A stretch of 64,000 nucleotides of DNA from positions 1-64,000 of the forward strand of contig CAMUBY010000001.1 in assembly GCA_947087265.1 (NCBI GenBank), given 5' to 3'. Positions 8,216-15,251 of the stretch are shown piece after piece (within the stretch, counting starts at the first letter, position 1; each line of letters opens with the position of its first letter). The notes below the pieces were generated by a model. That model saw only the letters and a program-made list of their open reading frames with translations. It was not told the DNA's origin and made no database searches. Source of the stretch: an uncultured Clostridia bacterium (GTDB taxonomy: Bacteria; Bacillota; Clostridia; Christensenellales; Borkfalkiaceae). A program made the translations under genes and the position numbers.

Positions 8216-9079
8216 TTATTCTTCCGAATCTTCGGTAGGGGTTGCGGAAAATTCGTCCGTTTCGTCTTCTTTTCCGAGATACGTTCCGAAAAATCCGTTA
8301 TAGCCGCCTTTTTTGTAACTTGTGCCGGAAGTCTGCGGCGTTTCTTCGGTCGGAAGTTCGCGCTTGGGGTACTGCTTTCTCTCGCCGAATTTCTGTTCGT
8401 GTTTGTGTCCGTCTCTTCCCGTACGGTTTCTGTCGTTTCTGCCCTTGCCGTCGCGCTGTTTTAAGTTTTTCGGAATAATCACAACAAAGCGTTCGGGTTC
8501 TTTGCCTTCGCTCTTCGTGGTTACTTCCTCGCTGTCTGCAAGTGCGGCATGGATAATTCTTCTTTCGTAAGGATTCATCGGTTCTAAGCGGACGCGCTTT
8601 CCGAGACGCACCGCCTTTGCCGCAAGTTTATTCGCAACGCGTTTTAACGTTTCTTCGCGCTCTTCGCGGTAGTTTCCGCAATCTACCACCACGCGTTTAT
8701 AGTCGCGTCTGCCCGTATTGGCTACCGCGCCGGTAAGCACTTGAACGGCGTCAATCATTTCCCCGCGTCTGCCAATAATTTCCCTTGCCGCATCCGCCGA
8801 AAGGTTGATGACTATTTTTTCGCCTTCCTCTTGAAGTTCAGGCTCTGCATTGACGCCGAGATGGGGAAGGAGTCCGCTTAAAAACATTACGGCACGTTCG
8901 CCGTCCGTTTTTTTCTGTTTGGGTTTCAGCGCAACGCGCGCCGCAACCGAACCGAATAATTTCTTTTTTCCTTCTTCCAAAACGGTTACTTCCACTTCTT
9001 CCGCCGTAAGTCCGATTGCTTGTAAGCCCGTTTCTACCGCTTCTTCTACCGTTTTTCCGCTAAATTCCTGAATGTCCAT
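8216..9079 (-). CDS. jag: RNA-binding protein Jag (KhpB/EloR)
   Basis: A 287-residue protein with the three Jag parts: N-terminal Jag_N domain (GKTVEEAVETGLQAIGL..., residues 8-55), KH domain with the IGRRG loop (about 102-106), and R3H domain with NPYERRIIHAAL (about 168-179). In Firmicutes it pairs with KhpA and affects cell-wall elongation and division. A basic, low-complexity tail of roughly 90 residues, rich in Arg, Lys, Gly and Asp, extends past R3H and is unusual in length. It lies 22 nt downstream of yidC, the classic neighbour. Confidence 0.92.
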   Translation of the reverse strand: MDIQEFSGKTVEEAVETGLQAIGLTAEEVEVTVLEEGKKKLFGSVAARVALKPKQKKTDGERAVMFLSGLLPHLGVNAEPELQEEGEKIVINLSADAAREIIGRRGEMIDAVQVLTGAVANTGRRDYKRVVVDCGNYREEREETLKRVANKLAAKAVRLGKRVRLEPMNPYERRIIHAALADSEEVTTKSEGKEPERFVVIIPKNLKQRDGKGRNDRNRTGRDGHKHEQKFGERKQYPKRELPTEETPQTSGTSYKKGGYNGFFGTYLGKEDETDEFSATPTEDSEE

Positions 9080-9101
9080 GTTGAATCCTCTTTCAGAATA
9101 G

Positions 9102-10604
9102 TTATTTTCTGTTTTTATTGTCCTTTGTTTTTTTGCCTTTTTTGTACTCTTCCTGCTGTTTCATCCAGGCGGGAATGCGCGCATTCTTTTCCTTAATTTC
9201 CGCAACTTCCTTTTTGTGGAAGATATGCCCGATTATCAGATTGGAAATCAGCGTAACGCAAATGGAAATGAAACTGCTCATGACCATATAGATAGAGAAC
9301 GCAGCACTGTACAGGAAAGCAAAAACCGCATAGATGAGCGGCATCACCACCAGCATAATTTTTTGCGTGCGCGCGCCCGAACCGTCCACCGTCTGATATT
9401 TACTGCTTTCTTTCTGACTCTTCATGGAAATCAACTGCGACACTACCATGAGTCCGATGGAAAGGATAATGAGAATGAAATAACCGTTCGGCGCTTTGGT
9501 ATGTGCCGACATCTCCATGGTCAGATAATTATACTGTTTTTCGTCGAGCACGTTCGCAAGTTTTTGTTTTTCTCCGTCCGCCATTCTGACGTTGCCGAAT
9601 TGGGAAGCAAACGAGCTGTAACTTCTCTTAATGGGGTGTTCGTAAGATACGTCGGGCGACCAAACGTTTTTTACCCAAAGGAAGTGTGCGTCGTTACCGT
9701 CTTCATACCATTCTTTTGCAGCCAAAGCTCCCCGTTTTGCATAGTAAAGACGGCAGGCTTCGTCCTCGGAGACAGGCGCCGTTTCATCATTTATCAGGGC
9801 ATCGATTTCCGTTTTCGCTTCGCCGCCTTCCGTTAAAAGTTTGTCTTTATCGATTTTATATTCTTTCGCGCCCGCGGTATATTCACTTACTTCCGCCGAA
9901 CTTTTCAAAAACGGATACTGATAAAAAATACATTGTTTGTCTGTCGTATCCCCCGATTGGACGATTAAATACTTTGTATCGGAAATCACCGTCATGGAAT
10001 AGGAAACGCCGTTTTCTTCAAAAGAAGTATCCGTCTCCCAGCTTTGCACAAAGCGGATTTCTCCGTTTTCTAATTTTTCACAGAGTACGTCCTCGCCGTT
10101 GAGATAAAATTCTTTTCCTTCCACAATGTATTCCGCAAGCGCCTGGTTATAGGCGTGCGACATCTCTTCATACATTTCGAGGTTCGCGGAAGTGGAATAA
10201 CTGCGGAAACCCGAGAAAGCGATAATCAGAATTACCATGGACACGATAATGGGAATGCAGGCGCCGAACATGCTGTACCCGTTCTTTTTATACAGTTCCA
10301 TCATCTTCTGGTTGTACATCGCTTTGTCGTTTGCGTACTGCTTTTGCAGCTTTTCAAGTTCGGGTTGCATTTCGCGCATAACGAGCGTTTGCTTTCTCAT
10401 TTTTACGCGCTGATAAATATCGAAGGGCAGCGTAATCGCTTTCAGCACGAGCGCAAACACGATGATGCCGAGGCCGATAATTCCGACGCCTTCGATTATA
10501 ACTTTCGCAAAAGTACCGAGCGCGCCGGGGTCGATATAATAACCCTCTTTCAAAACGGGGGCGTCGGTAATATTGCTTAAAATCGAGTTCAATAAAGTTC
10601 CCAT
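9102..10604 (-). CDS. yidC: Membrane protein insertase YidC, with a large insertion
   Basis: YidC/OxaA insertase of 500 residues, against roughly 260-290 in Bacillus. Start at 10604 chosen because TAAGGA lies 5 nt upstream. Layout: TM1 (about 34-60) ending VLKAITLPF, cytoplasmic coiled hairpin rich in Lys and Glu, TM2 (112-133), a large extracytoplasmic segment (134-373), TM3 (374-393) and two to three more helices (416-460), then a basic tail. The motif FLWVKNVWSPD (about 308-318) is the normal pre-TM3 loop motif, so some 175 extra residues are inserted between TM2 and that motif. It lacks a lipobox. Operon with rnpA, yidD and jag. Confidence 0.9.
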   Translation of the reverse strand: MGTLLNSILSNITDAPVLKEGYYIDPGALGTFAKVIIEGVGIIGLGIIVFALVLKAITLPFDIYQRVKMRKQTLVMREMQPELEKLQKQYANDKAMYNQKMMELYKKNGYSMFGACIPIIVSMVILIIAFSGFRSYSTSANLEMYEEMSHAYNQALAEYIVEGKEFYLNGEDVLCEKLENGEIRFVQSWETDTSFEENGVSYSMTVISDTKYLIVQSGDTTDKQCIFYQYPFLKSSAEVSEYTAGAKEYKIDKDKLLTEGGEAKTEIDALINDETAPVSEDEACRLYYAKRGALAAKEWYEDGNDAHFLWVKNVWSPDVSYEHPIKRSYSSFASQFGNVRMADGEKQKLANVLDEKQYNYLTMEMSAHTKAPNGYFILIILSIGLMVVSQLISMKSQKESSKYQTVDGSGARTQKIMLVVMPLIYAVFAFLYSAAFSIYMVMSSFISICVTLISNLIIGHIFHKKEVAEIKEKNARIPAWMKQQEEYKKGKKTKDNKNRK

Positions 10605-10617
10605 GAAATTCCTTAAT

Positions 10618-10923
10618 TCACACAAGCCATTTTTTCTTCCAAAACGGCTCCGGTGCAGGGTCGATTCCTCCTTTGGAAAGAGGGTTGCACCGTAGAATGC
10701 GCCAACTGCCGAGAAGAATCCCGAAAAGTACGCCGAAGCTGTTGATGCAGCGTTTCGTATATTCCGAACAGGTGGGGCTGTAAAGGCAGGTATGCTTGGA
10801 AAAGTGCTTTTGATAAAAGCAGATAAGCCGTATAAAGAAACCCTTCAAGTACGGCTTAAATATCTTCCGTCGGCGCAGATATCTGACGTTCTGCGCCAGC
10901 AATTCCCGAATGTTGATTTTCAA
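10618..10923 (-). CDS. yidD: Membrane protein insertion efficiency factor YidD
   Basis: A 101-residue YidD protein. Family signature CLYSPTCSEYTKRCINSFG (about residues 46-64), then RCNPLSKGGIDPAP. It has an extra N-terminal stretch of about 25 basic residues relative to typical YidD proteins, and its start overlaps the end of rnpA by 68 nt. It is thought to assist YidC-mediated insertion at the membrane. Confidence 0.9.
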   Translation of the reverse strand: MKINIRELLAQNVRYLRRRKIFKPYLKGFFIRLICFYQKHFSKHTCLYSPTCSEYTKRCINSFGVLFGILLGSWRILRCNPLSKGGIDPAPEPFWKKKWLV

Positions 10924-11233
10924 TCAATCGTTCCTTTTTGAGAATTTTTCCGATATCCCTGAAAAATGCGGAAAATGAATATTCCTCTTTCACGCGCGGA
11001 ATTAAAAGCACCGCGCACGGTTTCATTTCTCCTTGCAGACGGAACGCTTCGCGAAGCAGCCGTTTAATGCGGTTTCTCTGCACGCTTTTTCCGAATTTTT
11101 TTCCCACGCAAACCGCCATTTCCGTTTGCTTTTTGGGAAGATACACAATTGTGAGCGATTCCGAATGCGCGCGCTTTCCCGTTTTCAGGATTTTGGTGAT
11201 ATCGTTTTTCCGCTTAATCCGCAGATATTTCAT
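10856..11233 (-). CDS. rnpA: Ribonuclease P protein component
   Basis: A 125-residue RnpA, the protein subunit that supports tRNA 5'-end maturation by the RNase P RNA. The signature GKKFGKSVQRNRIKRLLREAFR (about residues 44-65) is intact. The ATG follows the rpmH stop by 3 nt. The C-terminal 20 residues, encoded in the region shared with yidD, are not conserved-looking. Confidence 0.93.
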   Translation of the reverse strand: MKYLRIKRKNDITKILKTGKRAHSESLTIVYLPKKQTEMAVCVGKKFGKSVQRNRIKRLLREAFRLQGEMKPCAVLLIPRVKEEYSFSAFFRDIGKILKKERLIENQHSGIAGAERQISAPTEDI

Positions 11234-11236
11234 CGG

Positions 11237-11371
11237 TTATGCGGAAATATGCTTTCTGCCTTTGTTTCTTCTTCTTTTCAGCGTTTTGCGGCCGCCCTGC
11301 GTCTTCATTCTCTGGCGGAAGCCGTGTACTTTGCTTCTCTGTCTTTTCTTGGGCTGATAAGTTCTTTTCAT
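11237..11371 (-). CDS. rpmH: 50S ribosomal protein L34
   Basis: A 44-residue basic protein starting [12 protein letters not shown] and containing [16 protein letters not shown], the invariant L34 sequence. ATG at 11371 preceded by GGAGTAA. First gene of the rpmH-rnpA-yidD-yidC-jag operon and 65 nt downstream of dnaN on the same strand. Confidence 0.96.
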   Translation of the reverse strand: MKRTYQPKKRQRSKVHGFRQRMKTQGGRKTLKRRRNKGRKHISA

Positions 11372-11436
11372 ATTATTTACTCCTGCGGTTTATTTTTTTC
11401 TTGATTATAAAGTTTTTCAGCTTGTCCGTCAAGCGA

Positions 11437-12534
11437 TTATTGTGCGTTTCTTACAGGCAAAATCAGATATAAACTGTCTTTCTTTTCCTTATTTTGAAGA
11501 ATGAAAGGCGAAACCGCTCCGTTGAGAGAGATGACGATTTCATCTTCGTCCAAAGCTCTCAATGCGTCCAACAAAAATTTCGCGTTCATGGAAATGACGA
11601 GTTCTACGCCTTCCACCGTCGCGTTTACGCTCTCCGAAACGTTACCGATTTCGGAAATAGAGGAAACTTTTACGCTTTCCGCCCCGATTTCCAAAGAAAT
11701 CAGGTTATTTTTATCGCCGCGGATGAGAATCGCCGCACGCTCTACGCTCGAAATGAGTTCGTTTTTGCCGAACGTAACGCTCGTGGAAAACGAAGGGGGA
11801 ATGACGTTTTCTTTCTTTATAAAATCTCCCTGATACAAGCGGGAAACAATCACCGTTTCGTCCGCTTTCACAAGCAACATTCCGCCCTGCGAATAGAGGG
11901 TAATTTCCTCGTCGTCGTTGGTCAGCATTCTGGAAATTTCCGTAAGCGTTCTTGCAGGACAAATCAATCTGCTTTCTCCGCTCTTGGAAACAATATTTGC
12001 CTGCGAAAATGCAAGGCGGTAACCGTCCAACGCAGTCATCACGAGTTTATCGCCAAGTTCCATTAAACATCCTTTGAGAACGGGACGCGTATCGTCTTGC
12101 GCACAGCAAAATACCGTTTCCGCAATGACTTTTTTCAATTCACCCTGATTCATGACAAAAGAATTTTCGCCGATTTCCAGACTGATTGCAGGAAATTCTT
12201 CGGCGCGGATGGTCTGCATGGAAGTTCCGCTGTCGCGGTAAGAAATTTCCATGCCTTTTTCCGTCGTGGAAATGCAAACTTCTTCGTCGGTGAGTTTTGT
12301 TAAAAAATCGGAAAACAGTTTCCCGGGCACGCAAGTTTCCCCGCTTTCCAGAATTTCTGCCTTCACCGACTTTTGAATGGAAAGTTCTCCGTCCGTTGCA
12401 AGCAACGTCACTTCTTCCTGCTGGGTGGAAATTTTAATACATTCCATAACCGGAGCGGTCGTACGAACCGCACACGCTTTGCTCACTTTTTGCACCGCTT
12501 CCGAAAGCGAAAGCCCGTCGCAAATAAATTTCAT
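11437..12534 (-). CDS. dnaN: DNA polymerase III beta subunit (sliding clamp)
   Basis: A 365-residue clamp with three repeated domains: MKFICDGLSLSEAV..., the central LLATDGELSI region, RPVLKGCLME...TALDGYRLA (about 140-165), and a C-terminal end LYLILPVRNAQ in place of the usual LPVR tail. AGGGGG precedes the ATG. It is transcribed away from the presumed oriC, in the same direction as rpmH; in Bacillus dnaN points the other way and follows dnaA. No dnaA lies between it and rpmH. Confidence 0.95.
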   Translation of the reverse strand: MKFICDGLSLSEAVQKVSKACAVRTTAPVMECIKISTQQEEVTLLATDGELSIQKSVKAEILESGETCVPGKLFSDFLTKLTDEEVCISTTEKGMEISYRDSGTSMQTIRAEEFPAISLEIGENSFVMNQGELKKVIAETVFCCAQDDTRPVLKGCLMELGDKLVMTALDGYRLAFSQANIVSKSGESRLICPARTLTEISRMLTNDDEEITLYSQGGMLLVKADETVIVSRLYQGDFIKKENVIPPSFSTSVTFGKNELISSVERAAILIRGDKNNLISLEIGAESVKVSSISEIGNVSESVNATVEGVELVISMNAKFLLDALRALDEDEIVISLNGAVSPFILQNKEKKDSLYLILPVRNAQ

Positions 12535-12930
12535 CAGAAATCCCCCTTTTGTAGATGAGTATTATATAATAATAAATAAATATATAAATAGTATTAGTGA
12601 CTGTGGAAATGTGGACAAGTTGTTTTTAATACACAGTCAACGCAAAATCTACCTTATTATAACGGAAAAAGCGGAAAAATTCAAGCGATTTGCAACTTTT
12701 TTATGAAAGAATTGCGATTTTCGGAAGTGGACAACTCTGTGGAAGAAGTGTGGAGAAAAACGAGTTGTCCACGCATAGAATCTCAGAAAAGGAAGCGCGG
12801 AAAAAACGGCAAAAGTACTCGGAGAAAAACAAAGTTAGTTATAAACAAAATTATCCACAGTGTGGAAAAAGAAAGCGGTGGAATTATACAAAGCGTTGAT
12901 AAACGGAAATAATTATGATATAATGCAAAT
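12535..12930. other. oriC: Presumed chromosomal replication origin (oriC)
   Basis: Non-coding 396-bp stretch between divergent dnaN and rsmG. It has an AT-rich tract at 12558-12598 (candidate unwinding element) and DnaA-box-like sites on both strands: TGTGGAAAT (12602), TGTGGACAA (12610), AGTGGACAA (12726), TGTGGAAGA (12738), TGTGGAGAA (12749), TTGTCCACG (12765), the perfect TTATCCACA (12851-12859) and TGTGGAAAA (12861). CTA triplets next to the 12602 box resemble a DnaA-trio. Gene orientation flips here (minus to the left, plus to the right), as expected at an origin. Confidence 0.8.
12896..12924 (+). promoter_or_regulatory. rsmG promoter, probably leaderless
   Basis: TTGATA (12896-12901), 17-nt spacer, extended -10 TGATATAAT with TATAAT at 12919-12924. 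Six nucleotides later comes the ATG (12931), so transcription is expected to start at or next to the start codon. Confidence 0.7.
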
Positions 12931-13629
12931 ATGGTGAAAAAAAGTGTCGATTTTGCAAAAATAAAAGGAATATATACGGAAAATACGGAAAAATTCCGTA
13001 TTTTCAGAAATTTAATTTTAGAATATCAGCAAAAATATAATTTAACAACGATACTCGACGAACAAGAAATGTTGATAAAGCATTTTTATGATTCGCTTGC
13101 AGGCGAAGTTTTGTTTCCTTACGGAGCGGAAGTTGTGGAAATCGGTTCGGGCGCGGGCTTTCCGTCCATCCCTTTGAAAATAGTGCGCGACGATTTGCGC
13201 TTTACGCTTGTGGAAAGTACGGGAAAAAAGTGTGATTTTCTGAAAACGGCAGTCAAAGAAATCGGGTTGAAAAACATAACCGTTTGTAACGTTCGCGCGG
13301 AAGAACTGGGCAAAGACGGCAAATTTCGGGAAACGTTCGACGTTTGTTGTGCGCGCGCGGTAGCGCGGCTGAATACGCTTTGCGAATATTGCCTTCCGCT
13401 CGTCAAAGTCGGCGGAACAATGGTTGCCTATAAAGGAAAGGCGGAAGAGGAAATTTCGGAAGCCGAAAAAGCGGTTGCTCTGCTCGGCGGCGGAAAAACG
13501 GAAGCGCTGTTTTACGAATTGCCCGACGGTGCGGGCGAAAGAACGCTCGTCTGTATCGGAAAAATCAAACATACGCCGCCGAAATATCCGCGCGGAAACG
13601 GAAAGGAGCGGAAAAACCCCATTCTATGA
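12931..13629 (+). CDS. rsmG: 16S rRNA (guanine527-N7)-methyltransferase RsmG
   Basis: A 232-residue SAM-dependent methyltransferase (GidB family) that modifies G527 of 16S rRNA. Visible: LTTILDEQEMLIKHFYDSL (about 38-56), SAM motif EIGSGAGFPSIPLKI (about 69-83), and CARAVARLNTL (about 140-150). There is no Shine-Dalgarno sequence before the ATG; the promoter geometry predicts a leaderless transcript. The stop overlaps the next gene by 4 nt (ATGA). Its usual partners mnmG and mnmE are not in view. Confidence 0.93.
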   Translation: MVKKSVDFAKIKGIYTENTEKFRIFRNLILEYQQKYNLTTILDEQEMLIKHFYDSLAGEVLFPYGAEVVEIGSGAGFPSIPLKIVRDDLRFTLVESTGKKCDFLKTAVKEIGLKNITVCNVRAEELGKDGKFRETFDVCCARAVARLNTLCEYCLPLVKVGGTMVAYKGKAEEEISEAEKAVALLGGGKTEALFYELPDGAGERTLVCIGKIKHTPPKYPRGNGKERKNPIL

Positions 13630-14078
13630 GAAAATCATGCGCGCTTACGGGGCATAGAGAAATTTCCGAAAAGTTTGACGTCAACACCGTTTACGATTGT
13701 TTGGAAAGTCTGATTTTAGACGGTTGCGACACTTTTTTCTGCGGAATGGCGCAGGGGTTCGATTTGCTTGCGCTCGGCTGTCTGGCGGACTTAAAAACGA
13801 AATACCGAATTTTTATCGAGGCGTGCATTCCGTTCGAGGGGCAGGAAGAGCATTATCCCGCCGAGGAGAAAGCGCAATACCGCCGTTTGCTCGCATGGTG
13901 CGACCGTAAAACGGTGTTTTTCGAGAGTTACCGCAACGGCTGTTATCTGGCGAGAAACCGTTATATGATAGACTGCGCGGACGTCGTACTCGCTTACTGT
14001 ATGAAAGAAACGGGCGGAACGGCGTACACGGTGCGATACGCAGAACAGAAAAAAGTGCCCGTTATTAAAATAGGATAA
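13626..14078 (+). CDS. SLOG-family protein (DUF1273/YpsA-like)
   Basis: A 150-residue protein starting CALTGHRE, with a FFCGMAQGFDLLALGCLADL stretch (about 38-57) and an acidic-to-glycine C-terminal segment YCMKETGGTAYTVRYAEQK. These are hallmarks of the YpsA/DUF1273 branch of the SLOG nucleotide-binding fold. YpsA affects division in Bacillus, but its ligand is unknown. Overlaps rsmG by 4 nt and is cotranscribed with it. Confidence 0.85.
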   Translation: MRKSCALTGHREISEKFDVNTVYDCLESLILDGCDTFFCGMAQGFDLLALGCLADLKTKYRIFIEACIPFEGQEEHYPAEEKAQYRRLLAWCDRKTVFFESYRNGCYLARNRYMIDCADVVLAYCMKETGGTAYTVRYAEQKKVPVIKIG

Positions 14079-14083
14079 AAGTT

Positions 14084-14106
14084 AACGCACGTAAACCGCG
14101 TGCGTT
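14084..14106 (+). terminator. Possible intrinsic terminator
   Basis: AACGCACG (14084-14091) and CGTGCGTT (14099-14106) arms with a 7-nt loop, followed by only a short T-rich stretch (TATTGAT). Confidence 0.45.
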
Positions 14107-14204
14107 TATTGATAGAATCACAAAATCCGCAAAAAGTTGCCAAAATCCGACGCTTCCTTTTCGTTAAAATGGACGGTGAAACCATATAACAAGGAGTGAA
14201 AATT

Positions 14205-15137
14205 ATGGCATACGAAAAACGCGTGTGCGTTCTCAAACAAATCAAAAAGGGGTTTTCCGCAGACGGCAGCGCACTCACGGGCGCGGTATATGCGGAACGG
14301 CTGGGCGGCGTTCTCACCATCAGCGCAAAAATTTCCGCCGCCCCGCTCAATAACGGAAGATACTGCATTGCGATTTGGGCGGACGGGCAGACTTACTGTT
14401 TTGAATACGAAAAGGTGATTACGCTGGAAAACGCACCGACGCTTGCAAGAGGGTTTTCTGCGCTGTTATGTTTTGTCAAAGGGGAGGCGGAACCGGTTGC
14501 CTACGGCGTCTGCGGAGACGCGCCGAGAAATTATTCGCTGTTGCTCGACGCCATCATGAGAATGGAGGAGCCTCAGGAGAAAAAACGCAAGCGCAGTCAA
14601 GTACCCGAAAAGGACGAAACGAGGGAGGACGAGAGCGCAAGCGCCTGCTTTCAGGGCAAGTACGACGACGAAGCCATTGCCGCAACCGACTACTTTGCCC
14701 TATCCCAAAGCGATGAAGATGACGGTGCTGACGCTGGCGGTAAGGAACAAACAAAGGCAGCGCAGGCGAGGCATGACGCTGCAAAAGATGAAGGCGGCGT
14801 ATCGCACTTGCCGCCGCGCGGAAGTCTTACATACTACAACGAAGTGAAAGAGAAATTAGACGAAGTGTTCGCAACCCGCCCCAAAGACGAGCGACTGAAA
14901 GCAATCTTCCCCATGTCGGAATGGGTGAATTCCGAGGGGGCGCTGTTAGGCGTGATTTATGAAGACGGACTTCCGCGCTATCTGTGCGTAGCGGTGGAAG
15001 CGATGCAGGAGCCTCCGCAGGAAATCAAAGAGCGCGGCGTATTTGTGCCCCGCACGCAGTTTTCAGACGAAGAGGGATTTTACGTCGTCTTTCAGGACGC
15101 CGATACGGGCGAGTACGTTCGCGTATATGACGCATAA
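14205..15137 (+). CDS. Uncharacterised Firmicute protein
   Basis: A 310-residue soluble protein; ATG at 14205 chosen since AAGGAG lies 8 nt upstream. Three parts: a beta-rich N-terminal domain (1-105), a low-complexity charged linker (about 120-210, rich in Glu, Asp and Lys), and a C-terminal domain with YYNEVKEKLDEVF (about 215-227), FPMSEWVNSEG (about 244-254) and FQDADTGEYVRVY at the end. The YYxxVxxxLDExF ... QDADTGE pattern recurs in unnamed clostridial proteins. I cannot assign a function. Confidence 0.7.
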   Translation: MAYEKRVCVLKQIKKGFSADGSALTGAVYAERLGGVLTISAKISAAPLNNGRYCIAIWADGQTYCFEYEKVITLENAPTLARGFSALLCFVKGEAEPVAYGVCGDAPRNYSLLLDAIMRMEEPQEKKRKRSQVPEKDETREDESASACFQGKYDDEAIAATDYFALSQSDEDDGADAGGKEQTKAAQARHDAAKDEGGVSHLPPRGSLTYYNEVKEKLDEVFATRPKDERLKAIFPMSEWVNSEGALLGVIYEDGLPRYLCVAVEAMQEPPQEIKERGVFVPRTQFSDEEGFYVVFQDADTGEYVRVYDA

Positions 15138-15160
15138 GCCGAAAAATTCATTTCATTTTG

Positions 15161-15189
15161 TTTACATTACCAAATTTTGGTGGTATAAT
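15161..15189 (+). promoter_or_regulatory. pckG promoter
   Basis: TTTACA (15161-15166), 17-nt spacer, TATAAT (15184-15189). Confidence 0.75.
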
Positions 15190-15190
15190 A

Positions 15191-15220
15191 AGATATGGAA
15201 CGTTTGGCTGTTCCATATCT
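15191..15220 (+). promoter_or_regulatory. Inverted repeat at the pckG transcription start
   Basis: Perfect 11-bp arms AGATATGGAAC (15191-15201) and GTTCCATATCT (15210-15220) around an 8-nt centre, beginning 1 nt after the -10 box and followed by TTTTG. Expected transcription start (near 15196) lies inside the left arm, so a repressor operator is more likely than an RNA attenuator, although a terminator-like hairpin cannot be excluded. Confidence 0.6.
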
Positions 15221-15251
15221 TTTTGTTAATTTATCAGGAGGATTGATATCC

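Noticed and set aside
12690..12912. Two short plus-strand frames in the oriC region
   Set aside because: They are made of DnaA-box and AT-rich sequence, have no ribosome-binding site and lie in the origin.
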